A stretch of 64,000 nucleotides of DNA. Origin: Chaetorhynchus papuensis. Lineage: Eukaryota > Chordata > Aves > Passeriformes > Rhipiduridae. Location: NCBI GenBank assembly GCA_013396525.1, contig VWYX01000207.1, positions 134,564-198,563 of the forward strand, in the 5' to 3' direction. Below are positions 61,797 to 64,000 of the stretch, piece after piece (position 1 is the stretch's first letter; each line of letters begins with the position of its first letter). The notes under the pieces were generated by a model. It ran no database searches. It was given only the letters and a program-made list of their open reading frames with translations, and was not told the origin of the DNA. The translations under genes and the position numbers were made by a program.

Positions 61797-62060
61797 TAAC
61801 ACCTGGAATAACACCTCAAACACCTCCTGTTTGAGGCTTGAAATAAGCCTATACAAAAAATAAACAGTGCAAGTGGATCAGCATAAATATGTGGAGTGAA
61901 AGGAGATGGATGCTGATTCATTGGTACGCTGGGGCATGTACAGACCAGGTATGCAGAGAGAGAGAGCATGTTCCTTTTTCACCCTGCAGCCACTTCATCT
62001 TCCAGGGGTTGAAGATATCCTAAATAAACCTGGAAAGCTCTGTGTGTATGAAGACCTGTA
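61797..62060 (+). terminator. ENPP5: ENPP5 3' UTR with two polyadenylation signals
   Basis: AATAAA occurs at 61859-61864, 63 nt after the stop, and at 62023-62028. The second is followed about 12 nt later by TGTGTGTATG, a good downstream GT element, so I favour cleavage near 62045. Further AATAAA hexamers at 62915 and 63030, each with GT-rich sequence downstream, could give longer messages. Confidence 0.6.
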
Positions 62061-64000
62061 GTGACAGCAGACCTCAAATACCTTATTATGGCTATTTTTA
62101 GGGCAATAACATCAACTGGGGTGCACTTCACAGACTATTAAATGGTGATTTCATTTCCCACCTTTTTTTTTTTCTTTTATTCTTTGAAAGGTTTTTTGAG
62201 TCTCTTTGATTCTAACAAGTCACTGAATGGTACTAAACTTCTTTGGGTTTTTTTGTCTTCCCCGCCCAAGGAAGCTTTTGCATGGATCACTATTACAGAT
62301 AACTTGGTGGGTTAAATCCTGCAGAAAAGAGCATTATTATTCAGCTAGGTCATGCAGTGCTAGGTGTCTTAAGTTTAGAGTTACATATATTTCTTGAAAC
62401 TACTGTGTTAATTGTAGCCCCAAAACATGAATCTAAGTGGTATTGCCTTTAGCAATCAGCATTAAACTGCTTGATTCTTAATGTTTTAAAAATTTATTTA
62501 GGTAAATATAGGTTTTTACCACTTTAGATATGATTTTAGGTAAATGTAGGTCCTTTTCTATTTCCTGTACACTGCACTAAATCTAGGAGTTCCGTGCAGC
62601 TGGCAGGATAAAGACACATACAAGCACCACACCTGTATATCCAAGTGGAGTCTTTTCTATTTCTGTGGTACTAAGGGAGGTGAATAAGTTAAGGAACATG
62701 GATGTCCAGGCTGGTTTCAGAGTGCTCTCAGGCTTGGCCCTGGGTGTGCATCTGGTCTGCTGCTGGAGACTCTGGGTTTGACTTGGGCTTTATCTGCTGT
62801 GTCTGGGTGGGCCTTGGAATGGGATGATCAGGATTACACATGCAGTTTAAGGGGCAGCTGTATTAATCTTAAGCCATATATGTTAAGTCTGAAAAAGCAC
62901 ACTTTAATAATAATAATAAAAAAGGTGTAAGACTGGAGTTTGTTTTTCCAGAGGAAAGCCTCTGTTAGGGAAAAATATTAATTCTGAGTCAACAAAGGTA
63001 CATATTATTCTCATTCTTTTATGTGTAGCAATAAATCTTCTTGCTAATGTAGTTGTGGGGGTTTATGTGAGCTCACTTAAATGGTGAGAGGCTGCTGCTG
63101 AGGTTTGTATGAAAAACATATTCTGAAGTGAGAAAAGTTGTGTATTGTCAGACTTCTCCCCTTCTCCCTGGGTGAGATGATAGTATTTCTCAGCACTTTG
63201 TTGCTGAGTACAATGCCTGAAGGAGAAAGAAACTTCCAAAATTCGTGCAGAAGTAGCAGATTGAGTATTTTTAAGTGCAATTGATGGCTGTATCCACAGC
63301 CCCCAGCAGAGGGCAAGGGTGGGAACACCTCGGCTTTGGATGTGCTGTGCCAAAGCAAGGGTGTGACTGACAGTACTGCAAGGGGAGAGCTGGGGTACAG
63401 AACTCATTTTGTTGGGCTAAATTCCAGACTTAATGCAGATCTGCTGGGTTCCTCTGTGATGGCAGGGACACTTGCTTAGCACCAAGCTGTCCTGCAGACA
63501 GATGCAGACATTTCCAGAGGCCACATCTGGGAGCAGCAAATGCTTCAGAGGGAAAGCAATGAAATAGCCCAACTTAAGGGATATGCTGAAAGTTCAGCTG
63601 TAATAGTAGCTTTAGGAAGGCAGGAGAAATGCAGGTCTGTTGGAAGACAGCCGTTAATTTGGGGGATGTATATGAAATCCTGTGAACTGCAGCTGACTCA
63701 GTGCTGTTACTGTGCTGTGAACCGCCTTGTTCTCCTGCATTGCCATTTTCTTAAGAAAACACTGAAGGAAAATGTCTGTAAAGCTGATTCTTAGTGCAGC
63801 TGGCCATTAGCTGTGCCTGAAGTTGAATTTGCTGGCACAGGTAAAGCTGAGTGCTGCAGGAGCTCCAGCTGAACCACGACAGCAGTACCGTGTTCACAGC
63901 AGTTTTCAGAGACTGGGGAAGTCTGAGCAGAAAACCCGAATCTCTGAGTCGTTACTAATCCCTTCCCTACCCACCTTCCAAAAAGTGGATGGCACACAAC
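62061..64000. other. ENPP5 downstream flank
   Basis: No exon is recognised on either strand. A TAA trinucleotide run lies at 62905-62920. In mammals the neighbouring gene ENPP4 lies beyond ENPP5 in convergent orientation; none of its coding sequence is visible before the window ends. Confidence 0.6.

Noticed and set aside
1..64000. Search for tRNA, rRNA, CRISPR arrays, endogenous retroviruses with paired LTRs, and bacterial-type operons
   Set aside because: None was visible by reading. No paired LTRs, primer-binding site or gag/pol reading frames were found, and the repeats present are CR1 LINEs, a minisatellite and microsatellites.

Overview
The window is nuclear DNA from a vertebrate, almost certainly a bird. 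Two spliced, GT-AG multi-exon genes sit in AT-rich non-coding DNA that carries at least fifteen fragments of CR1 LINEs, the dominant avian retroposon. Most CR1 copies are truncated at the 5' end, and several still show the CR1 3' terminus related to ATTCTATGA/ATTCTGTGA. Nothing prokaryotic is present: no operons, no CRISPR array and no intact mobile element. The species cannot be named from this sequence.

Both genes are on the + strand. The first is RCAN2 (regulator of calcineurin 2, also DSCR1L1/ZAKI-4), with coding exons at 9153-9239, 35052-35225, 37866-38037 and 45572-45732. Their phases fit exactly and they encode 197 residues, the length I recall for human RCAN2. The first coding exon is only 87 bp and is followed by a 25.8 kb intron. 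The second gene is ENPP5 (ectonucleotide pyrophosphatase/phosphodiesterase family member 5). It has a CpG-island promoter and a probable non-coding exon ending at 54120, then coding exons at 56012 (or 55955)-56834, 59894-60070 and 61426-61796. They encode 456 (or 475) residues with all seven expected metal and nucleophile residues intact. RCAN2 followed by ENPP5 in the same orientation is the vertebrate order as I recall it from human 6p12.

Layout: 1-8369 is 5' flank or upstream intron with no recognisable gene. 8370-9239 is the RCAN2 first-coding-exon region, relatively CpG-rich and with an AP-1 site. 9240-35051 is intron 1; it has a 47/48-bp minisatellite at 11815-12097 and CR1 copies from about 19.4 kb to 33.9 kb. 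35052-45732 holds the remaining RCAN2 exons; a CR1 stops 35 nt before exon 3, and intron 3 has a small CpG island with CCAAT, CRE and TATA-like motifs. The 3' UTR probably runs to about 49.7 kb. A 680-bp CR1 at 53325-54001 abuts the ENPP5 CpG island. The last 2 kb are ENPP5 3' flank.

The two proteins do not act in one pathway. RCAN2 is a cytosolic calcineurin regulator and ENPP5 a membrane-anchored extracellular nucleotide phosphodiesterase. I see no convincing new gene system. The points most worth checking are the CR1-gene junctions, the intron 3 candidate promoter and the structured minisatellite.
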